NCBI GenBank assembly: GCA_013400975.1
Contig: WBMZ01014017.1
Coordinates: forward strand, 60,515 to 124,514
Direction: 5' to 3'
DNA length: 64,000 nucleotides
From: Atrichornis clamosus
Lineage: Eukaryota > Chordata > Aves > Passeriformes > Menuridae
The stretch's first letter is position 1; the number at the start of each line of letters is the position of its first letter. Position numbers and translations under genes: made by a program. Under the pieces are notes generated by a model, which did not search any database, had not been told where the DNA came from, and saw nothing but the letters and a program-made list of their open reading frames with translations. Shown one piece after another: positions 29,401-41,400 of the stretch.

Positions 29401-32400
29401 ACACAGCTACCTCTCCCTTTCTCGGTGTATTTTCATCAAAGCACACAGGCTTCAATTCAAAAAAAGATGATTGTTAATGCCCATGAATCCTTCTTTCAGA
29501 GAACAGCACTGGCATCAGCCTTGGCCACCTCTTGAGACAGGACATATGCTCATCTCAGTAGGAGCCCCCCATGCCCAGACAACATGCTGCAGCCACCTGC
29601 CATATGTCACTGGCCACGGGCCTCGCAGGGATCGGTTTCTGTGTCTTGAAGAAGGAAGATCTCTGCAGACAGGGTACACCTGTCTCAAAGGGTGAAAAGG
29701 AGCTTCGCATAGGAGTTAGCAGAGCTCATTAAATGTGCTTTAGACTAGTTTTGAAGGGGGAAAGGGATAAAACCAGGCTCACTAGAGAAAAGCCTGAGGG
29801 CAGAATGCCAGTGTTTGAGGGATGGTGTGCTAGCGAGGCCTTTCTGTCTCAGTGGAGGCAGGGGTTGGAGATCCATGTGGCAGCAAAGACACAAGTGTTA
29901 CTGTTTTAGAAACAACTGGAACAGTCACATATGTTAGGGGATGTTTTGACTGTCTAGAGCTTGGTGTAGGTGGTAAAAAAGTTGAGCATTTATGGGTGAG
30001 AATCAGTGGGAAGGACAACAAGGCAGATATCATGGTGAGAGTCCGTTATAGACCATCCAACCAGGATGAAGAGGCACAGGAAATATTCTATAAGCAGCTG
30101 GGAGAAGTCTCACCATTACTAGCCTTTGTTCTTGTGGAGGACTTCAACTTAACAGGTATCTGCTGGGAATACAAGCATCAGAGAAAAGAGTTCAGGAGGT
30201 TGTTGGAGTGTGTGGAAGAGAGCTTCCTGACACAGCTGATGAGTGAGCCAGCCAGGGGTGATGCCCTGCTGGACCTGCTTTTGGTGAACAGAAAGGGAAA
30301 GGACTGGTGGATGATGGGATGGCTGGAGGTCATCTTGGACACAGTGATCACAAAATGATGGTTTTCAATTCTCTTAGAAGTAATGTAGGGATTTAGCAGA
30401 ACTTCCACCTTGGACTTCCAGAAGGCTGACCTTGGCCCGTTTAGGGGCCTAACTCACAGAGTCCCTTGGGAGGCAGTCATGAAAGACAAAGCAGTCCAGG
30501 AAGGCTGAATATTCCTCAAGCAGGAAATCTTAAGGGCCCAGGAGCAGGCCATCCCCATGTGGTGAGAGACAAACCAGCGAGGAAGACCAGCCTGGCTGGA
30601 CAGAGAGCTTTTGCTGGAAACCAGGGGGAAAAGGAGGAAGAGGCAGACAATGCAGAAGTACTAAAAGGATGTTGTGATCATCCCCCTGTACTTGGCACTG
30701 GTGATGCCACACCCCGAATCCTGTGTTCAGTGTTGTGCCCTTCACTACAAGAAAGACATTGAGGTGCTGGAGAGAGTCCAGAGAAGGGCAGCAGACCTGG
30801 GAAAGTGTCTGGAGCACAAGTCAGATGAGGAGCAGATGAAAGAGCTGTGGGTGTTTATCCTGGAGAAAAGGAGTCTCAGGGGGGACCTCTTCTTAAAGGT
30901 CTTTTCCAAACTAAACGTGATGATTGTATGGTTTTGCAGGTCAAAGGCAGCAATCCCAGTCAATCACCATATGGGTGAGGTGTAGGCCACCAATCAGGCA
31001 GCACTGTAAACCAACAGGTGAATGTTGAACTCAGAGATTCCCTTGGAATTCTCCAGGTTTTGAAAAATAAAATAATAAAAGCTGTGGTTTTAACTCAATG
31101 GCCTTGGGGCACTGGGAAACTCCATTTCAAACAGTGCTGAAAGCAAGGTGAGATACCTGGGATGGCAGTTCAAAATGAATCCCACCTGAGCTCAAGCAGC
31201 TAACTCCTGTGGGTTCCCAAGTTCCTTTGTCTCTGGTGTTATTTTAGTGACAGCAAGCTCACAGCAGTTAAGAATGCACTTTTTTTTTCATAACATAGAC
31301 ATCTCATCAGTTATGATTCATGTCATTCTGCTGCACAGGCTTATTGAAATTCCTCAACATGTCACTCACCCTCAAGGCTCACACTGTCTGGCTATAAAAC
31401 TGTGCTGAAACAGAATTAATTTGGGACTTGCATTTGTTGCCATTTTTATGTAGCAGAACTTTGTTGTAGTAGGCAAAATGCAGAGTATCATTTGATATGA
31501 AGTGACCAGCATAAAGGTTTTTATTTACAAAAGTTTTTTTTCAATATTTGCCTTGATTTTGCCTCCCAGGCTGTCCTGTTGAACAATTTTTGCCATGGTC
31601 ATTTTATTTGAAAATATGCTTGGTTATAGGCAGTACCTTTCTGATTTATTTTTTCTCCCTTTTGTGACCCAGGGCTTGCTGTTGGTCTGGATCCACAAGG
31701 CTATGGGAACCCTGATTTCTGCTGGTTGTCTGTTCATGACACCCTGATCTGGAGTTTCGCTGGGCCCATTGTAATGGTTGTCGTGGTACGTCGGGGGAGT
31801 TGGCATCCAGAGCTGCCTCTTCTTTACTGCTACCTTTTCTTTTCTGCTTTGTCAAACAGTAGCCATAATGCAAAGCAACTATGTTCTTTACATTTGAAGC
31901 AGGTGTCCTCAAGCTTGCATCTATGGCTTAAACAGATCAGACATGAGCTAAGCTCCTGAAAATCAGGGGGTTGCTTGCCAGTATAAAGATTGCTGTTGGA
32001 GCAATGGCTGTATGGCCAGAAACCTTTTTCCTGTTTGCTTTGTTCCGTGTTTGAAGGATTGATCTGTGAGCTTATTAAACAAATCAACTAAATTAGCCAT
32101 AACAAGTCACGTCATTCAGAAATCCTAAAGGAATATTAAGTATTTCCAATTTCAGGGATTTAAAAGAATGGGCTGATGTTCAACTTCTCTGTAGAGCTTC
32201 TCCCTTAAAGTAAAACCAGAAGATACATATTCATGGTTTGACTCTTGAATGCCAAATGCAGTTCTTGTCTCCTCATCTCAAAAAGTATGAAGTAGACCTG
32301 GAAGCAGTGTAGGCTATGGTCACAAGTCATCAGAGACATGGGACAGCCCCCACTGGAGGACAAACCAGTGGATTTAAGTCTAGAGAAGAGAAAGCTGCAG

Positions 32401-35400
32401 AGAAGGGGGAAAGGAGGAGCCTGTAATAGTGTGTTGGTCAGGAGAAAACAGCTATGGACCCAACCATGCAAGGTCTTTTCCAACACAAGCAGTAGCAGGA
32501 GGTGTCAGATCCAGAAGAAACAGGACAAGCTGCATCATTTCTCCACAGCATGTTAAGTTAGAAACTCCTAGAAACAGGACTATGGCAGTGGCAAAGCTCT
32601 GCACAGTTCCAGAAAGTGAATGATGAGACAAATTCTCAGCACTGATATTCACTATGAGTGATTAAGTACAAATGTACTACCAATCCAGTACATCCCAGGT
32701 GATGTGGAAATCAGTGGAGGCCGGAGGGTTATTCACAGAAATTATCGCCGTATGCTCTACTAGAAAATATTCCTAAATTCTGGTTTGAAACTGAAACAAG
32801 GCGCTGGGCTCAGTGGACGCTGGTTTGGACAAGGACAGCCATTCTCGAGTTTTTATCTTTCACTCAAGCATCTTTGCATAGGGTTGTCTTACTGAGTGTC
32901 ATCCAGATCAAGTGCCAGGATGTCCTTGACTATGTTGCCTTGAAACAAGGTGAATCTTGGAATTTAGAGACCTGTAAGTTGAAGGAAAAATATTCTTGGC
33001 ATCACAAACCATTTTAGGATAAAAATTGCATTGTCATTTAAAATAGAGCTCTAACAAATATACAGAAAGAATCTATGCTGTTATTTCAATTTCCCTTTCA
33101 GATAAACACTGTCATCTTTATACTAGCAATGAAAGCATCGTGCAGACGAAGACAACGTTCATTTGAAAAAACTGGAGTCATGTAAGTTTGAGTTCAAAAA
33201 CCTGTAGAAGTAGTTCTGGGCAGAAATAACAAAGGACAGAATTGACTAAAAGCAAGTTTTGGAGCAGGAAAAAAAAAAGTTTTTTGGAGGAGACGGTGTT
33301 GATAGAGGCAATTGGAGCTGCTTCACCCCACCCACCACTGGAGTTCATGTGGAGGCCCTGTAAAACCTCCACCATGGTGGTCTGCACCACCAAGTGTAGG
33401 CAGGAGAAGGGAAGAGAAGGGAAAGATCTGGTCTCCAGGTGGTATCATTACAGTCCTTCCTGATCTTTAATTGTACCCTACTACACTGTCACTTCACCTC
33501 TGCCCATGGCATGCCTAGGTAGACATAATTCTGGGTCTCCCTGTGCTTGCCCAGGGCTAAGAAAGGTCTCCCCTCTCAAATGTCTGGGTTACCAGCTCTG
33601 CCATGGCAGAGACCCACTGATGTTCCCAAGCTGAGGGCCAGCATTCCTGCATCCCACAGGCCAGGGGATGAGCAGCATTGCAAGCTGCAACCTGCCATGT
33701 TCCTGAGTTGCTGTGGCAGTCTGTTCTCATTAACATCTGTTTTGCCCAAAGCTCAGAATTTACCTGTGAACTCCAGTGTGATTAGCCAGTGGCAAGACAG
33801 CTCCTTGGGTGTCATTTCTGAGTATGTAGCAGAAAGACTTCAAACGGCTCCTTCTAGGTTTTTTTAGTCCTGGCTGTAGGGTGCTGTGTACGCACTGGAA
33901 TGGATTTTCCAAGCCCAGTGTCCCTGGAGCTGTAGAATTTGTGGTTTTCTGAAACATGACCCTAACACTAGCATTAAATGAATGTGAGAATATGAGGGGC
34001 AGCTCCAGAGCACGTGGGTGCTCCCAATGAGAAAGGTGGGGAGAGAGCAATGTTGGGGCAGTGCCATGCTCCCCTTGGCATACCTTTCCCAGACCCATTT
34101 TCCATTCAGCTATCATCTGTGTCATTCTCTGAACCCTACCTCTGACCCTAATAATGGCTATGGGGTGAGGATGATATAGAAATCTCCCTAAATTAGTGGG
34201 ATAACTAATACCTGATGGCAGCAATTTTACTCATAATATAAAGCTTTTGCAGTAGATTTGTTTCTGGCTTTTGAAATTATATTTTTAAGCAAACACATAT
34301 TCTCGAATGCCCTTGGTCCAAAACATTGAGTAGTAATGTTGAGAAGGGATGTGAGAGTGAACTTGACAAGCAGATATGAGATGGACACAGCTGTTTACTG
34401 CCCTCGTCTGTTCCTCAAAGTCAACAAGGCTGAACAGCATGGGCTTGGAAAACAGTCAGGTTTGTTTGAAGAAAATCTTGGAAATTGAATGAAATAACCT
34501 TTTTAATGTGAATATCCTTAGTCATGGAGTAGTGCCTTGAGAGAGCTGGGAACTGGGAGCTGGTGAACACTGCCCTACTTTTCCCTAAGGGCTTTTCCAG
34601 TTGTGGAGTTGTTGGGCACATAGCACTGTCCATGGGAAGAAGTTGTATCTATTTACAGTGGGGCAGTATCCCATCATGCTGGAAATGTCCATCTGTGTTT
34701 GCCTTACAGCTCTGTGCTGCGGACAGCATTCCTGCTCCTGCTGCTTGTCAGTGCCACGTGGCTGCTGGGGCTCATGGCAGTCAACAGTGACGTCATGACA
34801 TTTCACTATCTCTTTGCCATTTTCAGCTGCCTGCAGGTAAGTTGAATGGCATCTGGTCTGTGGCAGACCTTGGTGAGTACACTGCTGCACCAAAAACCTG
34901 CTCAACATGAGCTCACTTAAGAAAAACAGAGATCTCAAGTGCAATTTTTGCTTTCTTTTCTCAAAAAGAGGGTTCTTTTAACCAAAACTATAATTACATC
35001 CCCCCCTTTTAGTCATTCTAAAGGTAAGTGCTCTACTATAGCAACCTGTGACAGTAGGCAGTTATACCTCTGTCTTTCTAGAGACAAAGGCTTTGTTACT
35101 GTCTGCTCTGTTAAGTTTTTCTGTTGCTACTGCAAATGAGAGACTGTTTTATTTCACCCAAAGTTGTTGGCTCCAAGTGCAAGGCTTTCACAAATAAAGT
35201 TACTGTTCAAAGAAATGAGACAAATAATGATTTTCATATAAACAGGAGTATTAGGGTTTTCCTGGGTTGCTTGTCCTAGTTTATGCACTTGTTGATTAAA
35301 GATGCAGAGAATAGTTACTTGTAGGAGAACTGGCATGAAAGTAATCACAAAGCTTCGTGTCAGTCACAATTTGAATGTGACCAAGGTTGTCAGTAACTGT

Positions 35401-38400
35401 CCTATCAAGTGCCTACAGTATTAAATAGCTACTGCAGGACACTCAGCTGCAGCACTACAGCCACAAATTTCAGCCACAGAGAAAATGAAGTCTGGTGGAT
35501 CTCCTTTGGAGATGGCTGTCAGTGCCCTGGAAGCATAGCAGATAGGCCAGCCTGGAGCAAGGTTATTTACCACTGCAGCTGGTATACTCTGAAATAAATG
35601 TACCTACTTAGACTGTAAAACCAGGCTTCCTCAAGTCTAAAATAAAATTAAATTAAATATAAACCTGTCGAGAGAGAGGTAAGTCAGTAGCTGGAATTCT
35701 CTAAACTTGCCCAGGGAGGCACAGTGGTATGTGGCATTTCATGTCATTGCCTTCTTTGAACTTGTATTTTTAAAGAGACATTTCTATGAATTTTATTAAT
35801 GAATAATCCCAAAGTGCTAGTGCCAGCTAAAATCACATTTGATTGAATGTTTAGAAAGTGAGCTGGAAGTTTAAAGTTACTCTAAGTCAATTGCTTTGGC
35901 TGAAATAATGAAATTCAGGCCCCTTGTGATGTTGGTACAGCTGCAACTTCATGAGTACTGGTTTTTCTATAGTGTATCCAACCAAAGTTGATAACAATTT
36001 GGCAGCTACATTAATTCCCTCAGAGCAAATACATCTGAAGGCACACACGTGTGTGTCCCCTGCCCCCAGCAAAAGCTGTTAGTGTGTGTTCCTGGCAGCC
36101 AACAACTGCCCAGCCGTGGGGATTTTACTGATTTTCCACCAGGAGGTATTGCTTAACTAAGGAACTTAGGCGACAGAAGTTGGGACCTCTCTGCCCACAG
36201 TATCTCTCCACATCTCACAAGGCTTTCTAAAGTTCTCCCAGCCACAGTATTAAGAGCACCTTTCACAGAAGTTCCCCATTTCCAGATGTTTTCATTAAGG
36301 GCTGTGATATTTTTCATGTGCTACTATTGATTTTGTCTCATCATCTGTGTAAAAGCTCTAAAATCCCAAATTCTAAAATCCCTGCAGTATCTTCCAGTGG
36401 GACATTGACATTCCCATTGGATTTCTTCCCAAGTCAAGCTGTGCTCTATAAATCCCAGAGAAACACATTTTTGTGTATATTTTCCCAGGTCTTTTATGCA
36501 TGTTTGAACTTGGAAGCAAATTATAAAGTCCTAGGAGATCAGTCAATGCCATTTCAGTTAAAGAAAGAAAGCAGTCGTTGCTTTTGAAATGCAGTATCAT
36601 GGACTACGAACTAGAATTCAGGGGTTGTTTCAAAACAGCTGTTCTCTAATATCCATATTTGCAATTTGGTAGTAGTTAATCATTTACATTTATTCTTCCT
36701 CTCTCTAAAATTTATCTAGGGGCTGTTCATTTTCTTCTTCCACTGCGTATTTAACAAAGAAGTCAGAAAGCACTTGAAGAACACTTTAACAGGAAAGAAA
36801 CCTCTTCCAGATGATTCCACTGCAACAAGAGCTACATTATTAACTGTAAGAAAAAAGCACTGGGAAAAAAACCCATTCTCTTGTTGGTAGAAGTTACCTA
36901 AAATAAACTTATAGGTGGCTTGTTCATAATTAAGTGAACTAAATGATTGCTTTCAGTGACTTGTACAAAGATTACTGTTGGGTTCTCTAAAAAGTTTTGA
37001 TTACTATTTTAATTTAAACTTTTGAGAGAAAATAATTATTTTCCTCAGCATCAAAACGCATTTGGTTCCTTTGAAACGTAATACTTTTGTGGATAACATG
37101 AGCTTCTGGAGGGATCGTTCACTGTTGCCTTATGTCTCTTTTTTTCTTCCTTCAGCGATCTCTGAACTGTAACAACACGTATATAGAAGAGCCAAATATG
37201 TATCGCACAACTATTGGGGAATCCACTGTCTCCCTAGAAAGCACCGTCAGGTCAGCCAAGAGCCACAATAGCTACCTTGCTTATATTCTCAGGTAATCAG
37301 GTGGCAGGTGCATGGCTTTCAGGTGCTTGCCTTTCCCTTTTTTATTGCTCTTGTGGAAACCAGAAATCTGGTTAAAATGCTACTTGGTTTATGTCTTAAC
37401 AGTTCTGTTTAATATGTCTGTCATTTTCTTCTGTGCATTTTGTGTTGCATGTGTCTTCAGGGTGGGGTTCCAACAGCACAGTGGTTAACTTAAGAGTTAT
37501 GATGTTAACTATCTGGGCCATGCTGCTTGCCTGTTCAAATTCAGATGTATCTCAAGGAGTGCAGTTTAGCTCGTTAGCTTTAGGCTTTTACAGAGTGTGA
37601 TTCATATGGCCAAAGGCAGACAGCTACATCAGGACAACCTCTGTCTTGCTATAAAGTGACCACTGGGCAGTCAAGGACAGGCTGGCTAACATCCACTGCA
37701 GCTGACTGCATGTCTGCCTTGTTGTTAAGAACAGTCAAGTGACCGAGAAAGTTGTCCTGTTTTTCTTCTCAAAGGGATGAGGCTGCTCATAAGCTTAGTG
37801 GATCCTCAAATCAAGCAAGGGCTGGTCAGACTGAAGCAGATTCCTCCATTTTTCATAGAAATCCATCCAAATCCAATGGTAAGAATAATTTCTAAATGTT
37901 TTGACCCATTTGTGCACCTTCTCCTTCTCAGCACTTTCTTCGAAGTCTTCTGTAACAGAAAAAATAATTAGAATAATAAGATATGTCTCAATCTCATTAT
38001 GCTGTTGGCATAACAAGCTATGCAATTGCTACCTTATGAAGAAATCCTGGAATGGAAATATATATCTGCTGCTTGTGATGGTCCAGTTTTCATCTGATGC
38101 TGTCACAGCTGTTGACAGTTTATGGAGTCCCCTTTCTTTCTCAGAAATTATGTACTGTTGCTCTTGATTTTTTGTTGGAGAATTGTTAACATTTGAGATG
38201 TTGAGGCAATATTTTCCTGTATTGCTCTATGGTTTGTACAAAAAATGAGAAGTGCCTCTTGTCTGATTTCCTTTCATTTTGGTCTTGACATGCAATTTTG
38301 TTGACTTGTGGCAGTTTTTAAATTAAGTGCATTTCAAATTCTTGATATTTCTAGGTATCTTCTTTTGCCTGTGTGTTGTGTTGATTGAGATCCTATATAG

Positions 38401-41400
38401 TCACTGTTCTGCATATTGAATATGGAAAACTTCCATGTTCCAATGTGTTCCCACTTGGTGCTGCACCTCCCGTACACATAAAAGATCCTGCCCACTAGCT
38501 GAGCCAAGTGGTTGTGCTTCCCATAATTACTTACATAGGTGCTGCAACCCTTCTGAATTAATCCTATATATACTTATGGATGTTAAGAGCTCGTCCCTGG
38601 CATGTCCTGAACCAGGTGCCTGCCTTTTCTTCCTCCTTGTGCATTTGTCAGATAGATTTGTTCAACTCCTGCTCACACTTTCATCGCTGTGTTTCCCCTT
38701 TCCACATTTGCAGAGCACGATTCGGACTCTGACAGCGAACTGTCCCTCGACGAGCACAGCAGTTCTTATGCCTCCTCCCATTCCTCGGACAGTGAGGAAG
38801 ATGGACTCGAGACAGACAAGAAGTGGAACACATCTACTTCGAAAAATAATGAACGTGGCCCACTCCACAGCACACCCAAAGGTACTCCCAGTGCAAGGGG
38901 AGAGCAGTGGTGCTATAAAATAGCTTTAGATTGGATGGGAAAAATTTGCCAGACTAACATGCGACTGAGATAGTATTTCTACCACTGTGCCTTGCTTCTG
39001 TAGAGATCCTTGTTGTTTCCAGCTTAGAGAGCTTTCTTCTTCCAAAGGCTTGTTCTCAGAGGTGATTGAGTATGGAATGCTGAATGCCCTCAGGCAGAGT
39101 GGGCTTTGCAGGCAGGTCCTCACAGCACTTGTTCATGGCACTACCAAGCCAGCAAAATATCATATGAAGAAGAGGAGAAAGAAGCCCCTTGTTTTGAGAG
39201 CAGGGGGAGGAAACACCTGCCTCTCCTCATGCAATACAGGCATGTGTATCCAGTGGTGTTGTGGGGATCCTGGACCTAAGGAATTGGAGATCATTGACCA
39301 TTAATATCATTTCTGTGTGGCAGGGTGCAGGCATTCCTAAGCACAGGTGATCTTGTCCTAATGAAAGGCAACTTTGAATGACAAACATCCAGCCTGTGTG
39401 CTGTGGTTCTTCACAGATACAGCACAAAGTGCCTTAGGTGCCCTCAGCCTTCAGAAACCAACCTCCCCCAGGAGGGATCTCTGACCCTGGAGAGCTGAGA
39501 GGGTGGTTTTGCATCACACTTCTGCATAATGTAGCTGGCAGCCTTGCTCTGAGAAGGGTATGGACACCCTGCCACCCTACCAGGTGATTTTTTGGGAGTT
39601 TAATGCACCCTAAGGGCACTGTAGTCCAGCAAGGACCATCTGAAGGATTGCTCTGGTTTGACACAGAGCTCCTCTCCAGCTACAGAGAGCAGGACTGGCC
39701 GGGCAGTTCTTGACAGAACATATAAAAAGTGTTTTTCGAGCTAGTGTTTTTTTGCATTGCAGTTGATTCCCTTCCCAATCATGTGAAACCCTATTGGCCC
39801 ACAGAGTGTGTAACAGCCAGCGATGGCGAGGACACCAGCAGGAAACAAAAACTGAAAGTAGAGACCAAGGTCAACGTAGAACTTCACAGGGAAAACCAGG
39901 TGAACCACAGCAACGAAGCACCACAGGACAAGGAGAACGAAGGGCAGCAGAAGGAGAACAGACCCCTGTCCCACCAGAACAACCAGCAGCCGGAGCAGAG
40001 GAAAGGTAGCCCAGCCAATGGAGCCTCACAGTCGTACTGGGAGATCAGGGGGATAATGAGCATTAATTAGTTCAAAAGGTAGCTCTGCTAGGAAAGAACA
40101 CTTTCCAAATGGCTCCAACCTGTGTAACCAGATGTGCCATGGGAAGCTTATAGGTAGTCGATGAAGTCTAATCTTTCAGTTTTGAAATAAAGTGACAAAC
40201 TAGAAGTCTTAGTAAGAAATATAAAATGTCACATCTTGGACGTGCTTAGCTTGATAAATGAAATCACTGATACACTTAAAAATTTTCATTATTCCCTCTT
40301 CTCTGTAACAGGCATCTTAAAAAATAAAGTTACCTACCCTCCCCCACTGGTGGATAAGAATATGAAGAATCGTTTGCGAGAAAAGCTGTCAGATTACAAT
40401 CAGACCACGATCTCATCCAGGACTACTTCCCTAGGGACAAATGACGGGGTCCGCTCTCCTTCGGACTCAGGGGTAACAGTAAAAAATGTTCGGCGGGAGC
40501 AGTCTCGAGACCAGCTCAATGGCATGGCCATGAACCTCCACGTGGGAACAGGACATGCCGACACCTCAGACTCAGAGTAAGTGCCACATTGGGATGCCCT
40601 GGCCGACCTCCCACGACCCTGGTCTCTCCCTTCACCTCCCAACCCCAGACTCCCACATGAGCAAAAATTTTATCTGGTGACTGGCCAGAGTCCTTCACTG
40701 GTAACTGTCCTGATAGTTTGCCCACACCATGACCCCAAGCCATGGTATTTCATGGATGAGAAGGCCAAAACAGATACGATGGGCAAGGTGCCGTGACAGA
40801 TACCTGCTACTGGTCACCCTGGCATGCTCTGAACTGGCAAGGTGATGTGTTATTGGCACACTTGGACAAGAGCAGCCTAACTCTGCCCTGCCACCTTGCC
40901 CTTGAACTTTGGTGGGGAAAGGCGTGAGGCTGGGGGGAGCATGAGGTGGGTGTCCATCTGGGCAGAGGGAAACCGTGGCTGGGGCAGGAGATCCCAAGGC
41001 TGGAGAGAAAGTCAAGCTACTGATCCTAAATTACCAGGCATGTGACTCCCACCTGCTGCATGGCAATCAGTGTGTGAATTTACCATTGTAAACTAAATCA
41101 AATATTAACAAAAGGCTGAGCAAGCTCTCAGCCAGAGGGAATTCTTAGAAACCTCATTACTCATCATAATTCTTGCATTTAAAATTAGGACAACAGCCAT
41201 ATGTAAAGTCTATGCAAGCATTTTATGCATATAATCTCATTTTTTATTAACACAGATAGTAGTCTTATACTTTCATCAAACTGAGAGAAAATTTCTCTGG
41301 CGCTGTTCCACCATACTTTAAATACCTATGTTGTCTGGGTGCACAGACCATTCCCAGCTCACTATAAAAGCACATCTTTGCTTTGTTGGAAGCTGGCTGA

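Noticed and set aside
32370..32500. Possible additional CR1 tail
   Set aside because: Only two short CR1-like phrases in the right order; too degraded to support without alignment.
33760..34224. 154-codon minus-strand open frame
   Set aside because: Intronic, with no motif and no conserved-looking segment.
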